Part shown: positions 1 through 5,510 of the stretch, piece after piece | How the letters are laid out: every line of letters begins with the position of its first letter | Numbering within the stretch: the stretch's first letter is position 1 | NCBI GenBank assembly: GCA_964612085.1 | Contig: CAZTCJ010000122.1 | Location: 1 to 9,050, forward strand | Direction: 5' to 3' | DNA from: CAZTCJ01 sp964612085 | GTDB taxonomy: Bacteria; Pseudomonadota; Alphaproteobacteria; JAJFIK01 | Length of the DNA: 9,050 nt | Notes under the pieces: generated by a model | Databases searched by the model: none | What the model saw: only the letters and a program-made list of their open reading frames with translations | What the model was told of the DNA's origin: nothing | Position numbers and translations under genes: made by a program

Positions 1-633
1 CTTGGTGGACATGTAGCACGGCCAGCCGCGGTTGAGCGCGAAGGTCATGCAGGCGCGGGCGAAATCGCGGATCGAGTCGTCGAGATTGTACATGCCGAGC
101 GCGACGCCGCCGCCGGGGAAGTTGAACACTTCGTATTCGATGGGCTCACCGTTGCCTTCCGGCTCGAACTTCATGGTGAGCTTGCCCTTGCCCGGCACCA
201 CGAAGTCGGTGGCGCGGTACTGGTCGCCGAAAGCGTGACGGCCGATGACAATGGGATCGGTCCAGCCCGGCACCAGGCGCGGCACATTCTTGCAGATGAT
301 CGGTTCACGGAAGACGGTGCCGCCCAGAATGTTCCGGATGGTGCCGTTGGGCGAACGCCACATCTTCTTCAGGCCGAATTCCTCGACCCGCGCTTCATCA
401 GGTGTGATGGTCGCGCATTTGACGCCGACGCCGTACTGCTTGATGGCTTCGGCCGCGTCAATCGTGATTTGGTCGTCCGTCGCGTCGCGGGCCTCGACAC
501 CCAGGTCGTAATATTTGAGATCGACATCCAGATAAGGCAGTATCAGCTTCTTCTTGATCAGATCCCAGATGATCCGGGTCATTTCATCGCCGTCGAGTTC
601 GACAACCGGATTTTCGACTTTGATTTTGCTCAT
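1..633 (-). CDS. icd: NADP-dependent isocitrate dehydrogenase (5' part, truncated by window edge)
   Basis: This encodes the first 211 residues of isocitrate dehydrogenase, which oxidatively decarboxylates isocitrate to 2-oxoglutarate with NADP+ in the cytoplasmic TCA cycle. The reading frame stays open to base 1, so the C-terminal half lies outside the window. The protein belongs to the homodimeric class shared with eukaryotic IDH1/IDH2, not the E. coli type. Visible signatures are GDEMTRIIW (residues 15-23), VKCATITPDE (71-80), the substrate loop SPNGTIRNILGGTVFRE (94-110) and IGRHAFGDQYRATD (130-143). Numbering matches human IDH1, so isocitrate-binding Ser94, Arg100, Arg109 and Arg132 and catalytic Tyr139 all fall in place; the catalytic Lys212 would be the next residue beyond the edge. 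The ATG at 633 has a GGAG nine bases upstream. The gene diverges from the methyltransferase gene. Family assignment is very secure. Confidence 0.97.
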   Translation of the reverse strand, partial: MSKIKVENPVVELDGDEMTRIIWDLIKKKLILPYLDVDLKYYDLGVEARDATDDQITIDAAEAIKQYGVGVKCATITPDEARVEEFGLKKMWRSPNGTIRNILGGTVFREPIICKNVPRLVPGWTDPIVIGRHAFGDQYRATDFVVPGKGKLTMKFEPEGNGEPIEYEVFNFPGGGVALGMYNLDDSIRDFARACMTFALNRGWPCYMSTK

Positions 634-722
634 GCGTGTTGGCTCCAGCGGACGGTCAGATTGAAAGATGAGGGGTGCGTGCCGAAGCCCTGTCCTGGGC
701 GTGGGCCCGCACCGGCCGGACG

Positions 723-732
723 TGCTATAGCA
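723..732. promoter_or_regulatory. Candidate shared -10 element of divergent icd/trmJ promoters
   Basis: The 201-bp spacer between the two divergent start codons holds one AT-rich spot in otherwise GC-rich DNA: the perfect 10-bp palindrome TGCTATAGCA. Read on either strand it gives TATAGC preceded by TG-C, resembling an extended -10 hexamer. I find no convincing -35 on either side: GGGCCC on the plus strand and TTCCGC on the minus strand are poor matches. It would give leaders of roughly 85-100 nt for both genes. This is inference from position and base content only. Confidence 0.3.
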
Positions 733-807
733 TCCCGAACCGGGGCGCGGAAGGTGTGGGCAGCGGTTGATTTTGCCCCGCCCGCGCCGGGAAGAGCGCT
801 CAACCTT

Positions 808-833
808 ACGGATTTGCCGCACGGATTTGCCGC
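808..833 (+). repeat. Perfect 13-bp tandem duplication directly before the trmJ start
   Basis: The unit ACGGATTTGCCGC occurs twice with no spacer, at 808-820 and 821-833, and ends one base before the ATG at 835. Each copy carries a GGA that could act as a weak Shine-Dalgarno core; the second lies 9 bases from the ATG. The unit is not a multiple of three, so it fits untranslated leader better than coding sequence. Confidence 0.85.
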
Positions 834-834
834 C

Positions 835-1599
835 ATGGCCGGAACAGACCATACCCAAAGCGCCCGTCTGGGCGGGCCCGCCGTCATTCTGGTGGCGCCG
901 CAACTGCCCGAGAATATCGGGGCGGCGGCGCGCGCCATGCTCAATTTCGGGCTGACCGATCTGCGGCTGGTGGCGCCGCGCGACGGCTGGCCCAACGAGG
1001 CGGCCCGGGCCATGGCCTCGGGCGCCGATTCGGTGATCGACGCGGCCAGGGCCTATGACAGCCTGGACGAGGCCGTTGCCGGTCTCCATCGGCTTTACGC
1101 TACCACGGCGCGGGACCGGCACATGGTGAAACCGGTGCTGACGCCGGTTGAAACGGCGGCGGATATGCGCCGTCACGTGGCCCAGGGCGCGGATGTGGGG
1201 CTGCTGTTCGGCGCGGAGCGTTCGGGTCTCGACAACGACCATGTGGCGCTGGCCGACGTGCTGGTGACCATCCCGACCAATCCGGCCTTTGGCTCGCTCA
1301 ATCTGGCCCAGGCCGTGCTCCTGCTCGGCTATGAGTGGTTCAGGAGCGGCGACGCCACGCCGCCGGAGACCCTGGATCTGCGCCGCACCGTGCCCGCCAC
1401 CCGCGCGGAAGTCTTCGCCTTTTTTGAACATCTGGAAGGGGCGCTGGACGAGGCCGGTTTCCTGTTTCCGCCCGAAAAACGCCCCACCATGGTGCGAAAC
1501 CTTCGCAATATGTGGCATCGGATGGAGCTGACCCACCAGGACGTTCAAACCTTGCGCGGCATGATCGTGTCTCTGCGCCGGTTTCGGCCCCCGGAATAA
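835..1599 (+). CDS. trmJ: SPOUT-class RNA 2'-O-methyltransferase, TrmJ family
   Basis: This is a 254-residue SpoU/TrmH-superfamily methyltransferase. E. coli TrmJ, of about the same length, methylates the 2'-O of the nucleotide at position 32 in the tRNA anticodon loop using S-adenosylmethionine. The three SPOUT motifs are present: motif 1 NIGAAARAMLNFG (residues 27-39, with Asn27 and Arg33), motif 2 LLFGAERSGL (123-132) and the knot-forming motif 3 from IPTNPAFGSLNLAQ (146-159) to YE at 166-167. The C-terminal segment, about 185-254, matches the helical extension typical of TrmJ. The frame is open far upstream, but that part lies over icd on the other strand; only the ATG at 835 gives a family-length protein. 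In-frame TTG (814) and GTG (754) are possible alternative starts. Its ribosome site is weak. Exact tRNA target is inferred from the family. Confidence 0.9.
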   Translation: MAGTDHTQSARLGGPAVILVAPQLPENIGAAARAMLNFGLTDLRLVAPRDGWPNEAARAMASGADSVIDAARAYDSLDEAVAGLHRLYATTARDRHMVKPVLTPVETAADMRRHVAQGADVGLLFGAERSGLDNDHVALADVLVTIPTNPAFGSLNLAQAVLLLGYEWFRSGDATPPETLDLRRTVPATRAEVFAFFEHLEGALDEAGFLFPPEKRPTMVRNLRNMWHRMELTHQDVQTLRGMIVSLRRFRPPE

Positions 1600-1671
1600 C
1601 GCTATTCTTGTCATAATGGCGTCGTTTGGTGCTTTATTGTCGGGAGAGAGCGGGGAAGCGGAGCAGTCGCC

Positions 1672-1678
1672 GAAAGGG
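1672..1678 (+). promoter_or_regulatory. Ribosome binding site favouring a GTG start for the DUF1007 gene
   Basis: GAAAGGG lies 6 bases before an in-frame GTG at 1685. The farther ATG at 1616 has no recognisable Shine-Dalgarno sequence in the bases before it. Starting at 1685 also puts a lysine/arginine-bearing n-region immediately before the hydrophobic signal core. The site therefore decides the start. Confidence 0.65.
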
Positions 1679-1684
1679 TTTGCG

Positions 1685-2362
1685 GTGAAGCACGACAGGC
1701 TGAAGGTGGGTCTGGGGCTAGGCGTTGGCATGGCGCTCGCCGTGAGCGTGGTTCAGCCGGTCCAGGCCCATCCCCATATTTGGATCGAGGCGCGCTCCAC
1801 GGTGCTGTACGACGCCAAAGCCCGCGTTTCCGCCCTCAAGCTCCATTGGACCTTCGATGAGCTTTACACCGCCTTCGCGACCGACGGGCTCGACAGGGAC
1901 GGGGACGGGACGCCGGATCAGGCGGAATTGACGGCGCTTGCGGCGGTCAATCTGGCCAGCCTGCAACAGTTCGATTTCTTCACGCAGATCAATGTGAACG
2001 ACAGGCCGGTGCCTTTCGCGCAAGTCTCGCAATTCACCTCCGCCATGGAGGGCGGGCGGTTGACCATGAGCTTCACACTGCCCTTGGCTGCGCCTATCGA
2101 TCCCCGTCAGGATCAATTCTCCTATCTGGTTTTCGATCCGAGCTATTACACGGAAATTCTGCACAAGGATGCGCAAAGCATTGCCCAGGCCGGGTCTGCC
2201 GTGCCGCCGGCGTGCGAGACGGCGCTGATCGAACCCAATCCCGATCCGGCAATGACCCTTTATGCCGCCTCACTCGATGCCACCGAGGACGGCGGCGACG
2301 ATCTGGGCATCCATTTCGCTCAGCGCATTGCCCTTCACTGCGGCGAGGCACACGCCCCATGA
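1685..2362 (+). CDS. Secreted DUF1007 family protein, putative periplasmic metal-transport partner
   Basis: From the GTG start this is a 225-residue precursor. Its n-region carries K/R at residues 2-7, followed by a hydrophobic core, and a likely signal peptidase site after VQA (residue 28). The mature protein would begin HPHIW, a His-rich N-terminus typical of DUF1007 proteins (COG3683). Residues 70-81 (DRDGDGTPDQAE) fit a calcium-binding EF-hand loop, with Asp at 1, 3, 5 and 9, Gly at 6 and Glu at 12. DUF1007 genes are commonly found beside or fused to NicO metal transporters, as here, where the next gene overlaps by ATGA. A role in delivering or sensing a divalent metal in the periplasm is inference; no biochemical function is established. 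The 85-bp gap after trmJ contains TTGTCA at 1608 but no convincing -10. An ATG at 1616 would add 23 polar residues before the signal peptide. Confidence 0.85.
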   Translation: MKHDRLKVGLGLGVGMALAVSVVQPVQAHPHIWIEARSTVLYDAKARVSALKLHWTFDELYTAFATDGLDRDGDGTPDQAELTALAAVNLASLQQFDFFTQINVNDRPVPFAQVSQFTSAMEGGRLTMSFTLPLAAPIDPRQDQFSYLVFDPSYYTEILHKDAQSIAQAGSAVPPACETALIEPNPDPAMTLYAASLDATEDGGDDLGIHFAQRIALHCGEAHAP

Positions 2363-3348
2363 CAACACAAAGCCTGAAACGCGTGGCGCCCTGGGCACTT
2401 CTGGGCGGGGCCGGTCTGACGATCGCCATGGTTCTGATGCTGGCCGATCCCATGTCCTGGTGGGGCGCGCTTTCCTACGAGATCCACGTCCTGCAACGCA
2501 ATTTTTACCGGGAGATGTCGTCGGCCCTCGGGGCGGTGCGGGACAATGGCTGGCTGGTGAGCGGCACGCTGATCACACTCAGCTTTCTTTATGGTGCGCT
2601 CCATGCGGCGGGGCCCGGCCACGGCAAGGTGGTGATCTCCACCTTTCTGCTGACCAATCCGGGCAGCATCCGCAGGGGGATCATCCTGACGGTCCTGGCG
2701 GCCTTCATGCAGGGCCTCGTCGCCATTCTCATCGTGGAAGGGATCGTGACCGTCGCCCAGCTTGGCTTGCGGGACACCCAGACGGCGGGGCTTATCGCCG
2801 AGCGGGTGAGCTACGGATTAATGGCGGCCGTTGGGCTTTGGCTCATGATCCGTACGGTGATGGCCGTCTTCCGCTGGATGCGCAGCAACGGGGCTGGCCA
2901 ATCGGCATCGGCCGGGCACGATCATGACCATGGCCATCATGCCCATGACCATGGGCACGGCTCATGCGGCCATGTCCACGGGCCGACGGCCGAGCAGATC
3001 AACCAGCCCTTGTCCTGGCAGACCATGCTGGCGGTGGTCTTGTCCGTCGGCATGCGCCCCTGCAGCGGCGCGCTCATCGTGCTGGGCGCGGCCATGGCCT
3101 TTGATGTGCGCGTGGCGGGCATCGCGGCGGTCGCGGCCATGTCGGTGGGCACCGCGCTTGCCGTTTCCGTCCTGGCGGTCCTGGCGGTCTCTTCCCGCAA
3201 GCTGGCGGTCTCCATGACCGACCGGACCGCCGCGCCCATCATGGCCACCGGATGGGCCTTGTCCTTTGGCGGCGGGCTCGTGATCGCCCTTCTGGGCACC
3301 ATGCTGCTTTCGGGATCCTTCAACACGCCGCAGCACCCGCTTTTGTGA
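2359..3348 (+). CDS. NicO-family nickel/cobalt transporter (RcnA/NreB-like) with His-rich loop
   Basis: This is a 329-residue inner-membrane protein with about six to seven hydrophobic segments. The first is near residues 12-30, two or three lie between 67 and 170, and the rest between 220 and 317. NicO hallmarks are HAAGPGHGK (82-90) and GMRPCSGAL (231-239). Between them a cytoplasmic or periplasmic loop at 187-207 carries ten histidines and one cysteine, as in RcnA/NreB proteins, where such loops bind metal. Characterised relatives export Ni2+ or Co2+; others import Ni2+, so the metal and direction are not fixed by sequence. The ATG overlaps the DUF1007 stop codon (ATGA), implying translational coupling. 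I leave the gene symbol blank because rcnA/nreB orthology cannot be shown here. Confidence 0.9.
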   Translation: MTTQSLKRVAPWALLGGAGLTIAMVLMLADPMSWWGALSYEIHVLQRNFYREMSSALGAVRDNGWLVSGTLITLSFLYGALHAAGPGHGKVVISTFLLTNPGSIRRGIILTVLAAFMQGLVAILIVEGIVTVAQLGLRDTQTAGLIAERVSYGLMAAVGLWLMIRTVMAVFRWMRSNGAGQSASAGHDHDHGHHAHDHGHGSCGHVHGPTAEQINQPLSWQTMLAVVLSVGMRPCSGALIVLGAAMAFDVRVAGIAAVAAMSVGTALAVSVLAVLAVSSRKLAVSMTDRTAAPIMATGWALSFGGGLVIALLGTMLLSGSFNTPQHPLL

Positions 3349-3354
3349 GGCGCC

Positions 3355-3861
3355 ATGGGCGAAACGCCATGCTTTGCCTGCGGCGGTCTTTTCCCGCCCA
3401 CGGACGGGCCGACCCACAAATACATGCTGTCCTCGCCGGGCTGCTGGGCGGCCTATGGCGCCGTGCTCGCCCGGGAATACGAGAATGCGGTCCTGTTCGG
3501 CGCGGTCCATCTGCTGACGGTCGGGGCCTATGCCTTGCAGCATCCGGCCGACGCCAAAGAGCGGCGCGCCGTCCAGTCCGTCTGGGTGCATTACGCGTCT
3601 CTTTATCTGGTGTTCGAGGAGAAACGTTCTCTTGCGGAAGCCCAGGCCGGCATGCAGACGCTGGTCGGGCGGAATTTGGCCCTTCCCGGGCCGGTGCCGG
3701 ACGCCTTTCCCGTGACGGTTCGCGATGTTGTCGATGCCGGTGTTGAGGGGCATGTGGAGGCTGTCCGGCGCTGGGCCTTGTGCGCCTATCAGGCCTGGCC
3801 GCAGCTTAAAGAGCCGACACGGCGGGTTCTCGCAGGCTTGCCTGCGGGTTTGAAGGATTGA
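3355..3861 (+). CDS. DUF5946 family protein, putative Zn-binding
   Basis: This is a 168-residue soluble protein with no signal peptide or membrane segment. It matches my recollection of the DUF5946 pattern: an N-terminal CFAC (Cys6, Cys9), then a DGPTHKYMLSSPGCWAAYG block (residues 17-35), then VHLLTVGAYALQHP (51-64). Cys6, Cys9, His21 and Cys30, perhaps with His52 and His63, could form a metal site; this is inference, and the family has no known function to my knowledge. The start has GAGG four bases upstream, overlapping the stop codon of the transporter gene, and the gap between the genes is only 6 bp, so it is almost certainly the last gene of the DUF1007-NicO transcription unit. A promoter for downstream sequence overlaps its stop codon. 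Confidence 0.8.
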   Translation: MGETPCFACGGLFPPTDGPTHKYMLSSPGCWAAYGAVLAREYENAVLFGAVHLLTVGAYALQHPADAKERRAVQSVWVHYASLYLVFEEKRSLAEAQAGMQTLVGRNLALPGPVPDAFPVTVRDVVDAGVEGHVEAVRRWALCAYQAWPQLKEPTRRVLAGLPAGLKD

Positions 3862-3885
3862 CTCAAGCGCTGGGGCGGCTATAAC
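3858..3885 (+). promoter_or_regulatory. Sigma-70-type promoter, probably for rpsD
   Basis: TTGACT at 3858-3863 and TATAAC at 3880-3885 are separated by 16 bp. Both are near-consensus hexamers, and the pair stands out in GC-rich DNA. The -35 overlaps the DUF5946 stop codon. Transcription would begin near 3892, giving rpsD a leader of about 220 nt that includes the inverted repeat at 3928-3998. It could instead drive a short untranslated RNA. I see no better promoter nearer to rpsD. Confidence 0.6.
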
Positions 3886-3927
3886 CGCCGCTTCATCCGC
3901 CGGGTTTTGCCTCTTTTGATGGCATCA

Positions 3928-3998
3928 CCAGCCCACTCCCCCTCCCGACTGCCCGCAAGGGTACCCTCATTGAGTGGTCGGGAGGGGGAGTGGGCTGG
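3928..3998. repeat. Perfect 22-bp inverted repeat with a 27-nt loop holding a 10-bp palindrome
   Basis: The left arm (3928-3949, beginning CCAGCCCACTCC) and right arm (3977-3998, ending GAGTGGGCTGG) are exact reverse complements over 22 bp. The loop contains the palindrome AGGGTACCCT at 3958-3967. One arm is almost entirely pyrimidine. There is no T-run after the right arm, so it is not a standard intrinsic terminator. The size and nested symmetry resemble dispersed intergenic palindromic (REP-like) elements, but only one copy is in the window, so that identity is inference. In RNA it would form a very stable stem in the rpsD leader. Confidence 0.9.
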
Positions 3999-4112
3999 CC
4001 AGGCTCCGAAACAGGGAGCGCCCGTGCGGACATAACGGATGATGCGTGCGCCGCCGTTGCAATCGCCCCCGGAAATGGTTCTGGAGGCCGGACCGCATCA
4101 CAGTGAGGATTA

Positions 4113-4730
4113 ATGTCTAAGCGTCATTCGCAGAAGTACAAGCTCGACCGCCGCATGGGCGAAAACGTCTGGGGCCGCCCCAAGAGCCCCGTCAACCGCC
4201 GGGAATACGGCCCCGGCCAGCACGGCCAGCGCCGCCGCGGCAAGCTCTCCGATTTCGGCCTTCAGCTCCGCGCCAAGCAGAAGCTCAAAGGCTATTACGG
4301 CAATATCAGCGAAAAACAGTTCCGCCGGATTTATGACGAGGCCAGCCGCCTGCGCGGCAACACGGCCGAGCAGCTCATCGGCCTGCTCGAGCGCCGCCTC
4401 GACGCGGTGGTCTACCGCGCCAAGTTCGTGCCGACGGTGTTCGCCGCCCGCCAGTTCATCAACCACGGCCATGTGAAGGTGAACGGTCAGCGCGTGACCA
4501 TTCCGAGCTACCGCTTGAAGGAAAACGACGTGGTCGAGGTCAAGGACCGCTCCAAGCAGATGGCGCTGGTGCTTGAAGCCACCCAACTGCCCGAACGCGA
4601 CGTGCCCGATTACATCGAGTTCGACCACAACAAGATGACCGCCTCGCTCGTACGGATCCCGCAGCTTTCCGACGTGCCCTATCCGGTGCAGATGGAACCC
4701 AATCTGGTGGTCGAATACTATTCGAGCTGA
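4113..4730 (+). CDS. rpsD: 30S ribosomal protein S4
   Basis: This 205-residue protein is S4, a primary 16S rRNA-binding protein that nucleates assembly of the 30S body and helps maintain decoding accuracy. The N-terminus has MSKRHSQKYKLDRR and the GPGQHGQRR block (residues 34-42), without the zinc-binding cysteines seen in some S4 proteins. The S4 RNA-binding domain spans about 93-155, including RLDAVVYRAKF and the INHGHVKVNGQRV hairpin. The protein ends in the usual VEYYSS-type tail. The ATG is preceded by GAGGA four bases upstream. Here rpsD stands alone, not in the rpsM-rpsK-rpoA operon as in E. coli, which is usual for alphaproteobacteria. It probably uses the promoter at 3858-3885 and ends at the terminator at 4756-4786. 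Identification is certain. Confidence 0.99.
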   Translation: MSKRHSQKYKLDRRMGENVWGRPKSPVNRREYGPGQHGQRRRGKLSDFGLQLRAKQKLKGYYGNISEKQFRRIYDEASRLRGNTAEQLIGLLERRLDAVVYRAKFVPTVFAARQFINHGHVKVNGQRVTIPSYRLKENDVVEVKDRSKQMALVLEATQLPERDVPDYIEFDHNKMTASLVRIPQLSDVPYPVQMEPNLVVEYYSS

Positions 4731-4755
4731 TCCGTCGACGGACAGCCGGGCAAAC

Positions 4756-4786
4756 AAAAAGCGCGCTCATCGGAGCGCGCTTTTTT
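4756..4786. terminator. Bidirectional intrinsic terminator between rpsD and grxD
   Basis: A perfect 8-bp GC-rich stem, GCGCGCTC (4761-4768) and GAGCGCGC (4773-4780), surrounds the tetraloop ATCG. Five A precede it and six T follow it, which extends the stem and supplies a U-tract on either strand. It lies 26 bp after the rpsD stop and 23 bp beyond the grxD stop, so it can end both convergent transcripts. Confidence 0.95.
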
Positions 4787-4809
4787 CGTCAGGCGTTAAA
4801 AGAGACGCG

Positions 4810-5148
4810 TCAGGCCGCTTCCATCGTCACGCCCTTGTCTTTCAGATGCTGGGCCAGTTCGCCGTTCTCGAACATTTCGCGCACGATATCGCAGCCGCCG
4901 ACGAACTCACCCTTCACGTAAAGCTGGGGGATGGTCGGCCAGTTGCTGAAATCCTTGATGCCGTTGCGCAATTCCTCGCTCTCCAGCACATTGTGCGAAG
5001 CGTATTGGACGCCCAGGTGATCCAGGATCTTGGCGACGGTGGAGGAAAAGCCGCATTGGGGGAAGTCCGGCGTGCCCTTCATGAACAGCACCACGTCATG
5101 GCTTTTCACTTCGTTGGCGATGAAGTCGTTGGCATTGATCTCGCTCAT
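4810..5148 (-). CDS. grxD: Monothiol CGFS glutaredoxin (Grx4/GrxD type)
   Basis: This is a 112-residue single-domain monothiol glutaredoxin. Proteins of this class hold a glutathione-ligated [2Fe-2S] cluster in a dimer, or in a heterodimer with BolA, and act in iron-sulfur cluster transfer and iron sensing rather than as general reductases. The active site is CGFS at residues 32-35 within KGTPDFPQCGFS. Other family marks are WPTIPQLYVKGEFVGGCDI (WPTIPQ loop with cis-Pro, then the glutathione-binding GGCD) and the C-terminal MFENGEL. The chosen ATG at 5148 is preceded by GAGAGGA; an upstream in-frame ATG at 5172 would start at or just before the expected transcription start, so I rejected it. 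The gene follows bolA after 108 bp and has its own promoter. It converges on rpsD across a shared terminator. Confidence 0.96.
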   Translation of the reverse strand: MSEINANDFIANEVKSHDVVLFMKGTPDFPQCGFSSTVAKILDHLGVQYASHNVLESEELRNGIKDFSNWPTIPQLYVKGEFVGGCDIVREMFENGELAQHLKDKGVTMEAA

Positions 5149-5180
5149 AGATCCTCTCTCCCGTTCAAACACTGTCTTCG

Positions 5181-5209
5181 TAACTAAGCGCGGCTTCTGC
5201 CACCGTCAA
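5181..5209 (-). promoter_or_regulatory. Sigma-70-type promoter of grxD
   Basis: On the minus strand TTGACG (5209-5204) and TAGTTA (5186-5181) are separated by exactly 17 bp. Transcription would start near 5174, giving a grxD leader of about 26 nt. It allows grxD to be expressed apart from the upstream pur-bolA run, although I see no terminator after bolA, so read-through is also likely. Confidence 0.65.
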
Positions 5210-5256
5210 GGCGGCTTACCATAGGATTGACCGGCAATTGGGCGGTGGGCCCGGCC

Positions 5257-5493
5257 TCAAGCCTCCGGGGTTTCCGTGGTGAGCTGCAGGGCGTGCAGCG
5301 CCCCGCCCATGCGGCCCTTGAGCGCCGCATAGACCATCTGGTGCTGCTGTACCCGGTTCTTGCCCTCAAATCCGCTCCAGACCACGCGGGCGGCATAGTG
5401 GTCGCCGTCACCCGCCAGATCCGTGATCGTGACCTCCGCGCCGGGCAGGCCCTCCTTGATCAGCTCTTCGATATCGTTCGCGGCCATGGGCAT
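5257..5493 (-). CDS. bolA: BolA/IbaG family iron-sulfur metabolism protein
   Basis: This is a small 78-residue protein of the BolA fold. The family signature is visible as DGDHYAARVVWSGFEG (residues 29-44) followed by RVQQHQMVYAAL (47-58), with the conserved His51 that can ligate a shared [2Fe-2S] cluster with a CGFS glutaredoxin; the tail ALHALQLTTETP (65-76) is also typical. The length suits the short BolA/IbaG subgroup, so the name bolA is used in the broad sense. Two close in-frame ATGs exist, at 5493 and 5487; the first is nearer the TAAGGAG ribosome site. An ATG farther up would overlap purL and lie before that site. The gene sits 14 bp after purL, and next to grxD, its expected partner, supporting a joint role in Fe-S cluster handling. 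Confidence 0.93.
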   Translation of the reverse strand: MPMAANDIEELIKEGLPGAEVTITDLAGDGDHYAARVVWSGFEGKNRVQQHQMVYAALKGRMGGALHALQLTTETPEA

Positions 5494-5503
5494 GGGATCA
5501 ATT

Positions 5504-5510
5504 CTCCTTA
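5504..5510 (-). promoter_or_regulatory. bolA ribosome binding site overlapping the purL stop codon
   Basis: TAAGGAG on the minus strand includes the purL stop codon TAA (5510-5508) and forms a near-perfect Shine-Dalgarno sequence 10 bases before the bolA ATG at 5493. A ribosome terminating on purL would cover the bolA site, so translation of bolA is probably coupled to purL. The overlap also settles the bolA start. Confidence 0.8.

Noticed and set aside
235..834. In-frame 200-codon extension upstream of the trmJ ATG
   Set aside because: It lies antisense to icd up to base 633 and then in the divergent spacer. The extra residues show no domain, and the TrmJ core plus normal N-terminus begins just after 835.
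1616..1684. ATG at 1616 as the start of the DUF1007 gene
   Set aside because: It has no ribosome site and would bury the signal peptide behind 23 polar residues; the GTG at 1685 has GAAAGGG at good spacing.
2962..3753. 263-codon minus-strand frame across the transporter and DUF5946 genes
   Set aside because: It spans two well-supported plus-strand genes and encodes a low-complexity Arg/Gly/His-rich shadow product.
3977..3995. G-quadruplex in the right arm of the inverted repeat
   Set aside because: There are only three runs of three or more G close together, and the perfect complementary arm should outcompete a quadruplex.
3928..3998. Inverted repeat as an intrinsic terminator of the DUF1007-NicO-DUF5946 run
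   Set aside because: The loop is long and no T-run follows on either side, unlike the clear terminator at 4756-4786. A role in Rho-dependent or processing-based ending cannot be excluded.
4110..4757. 215-codon open frame on the minus strand over rpsD
   Set aside because: It exactly mirrors rpsD. Long antisense frames are common in GC-rich genes, its product resembles no family I know, and it runs into the terminator hairpin.
5149..5172. ATG at 5172 as the grxD start
   Set aside because: It would begin at or before the expected transcription start near 5174, and it adds eight residues ahead of the usual glutaredoxin N-terminus; the ATG at 5148 has GAGAGGA before it.
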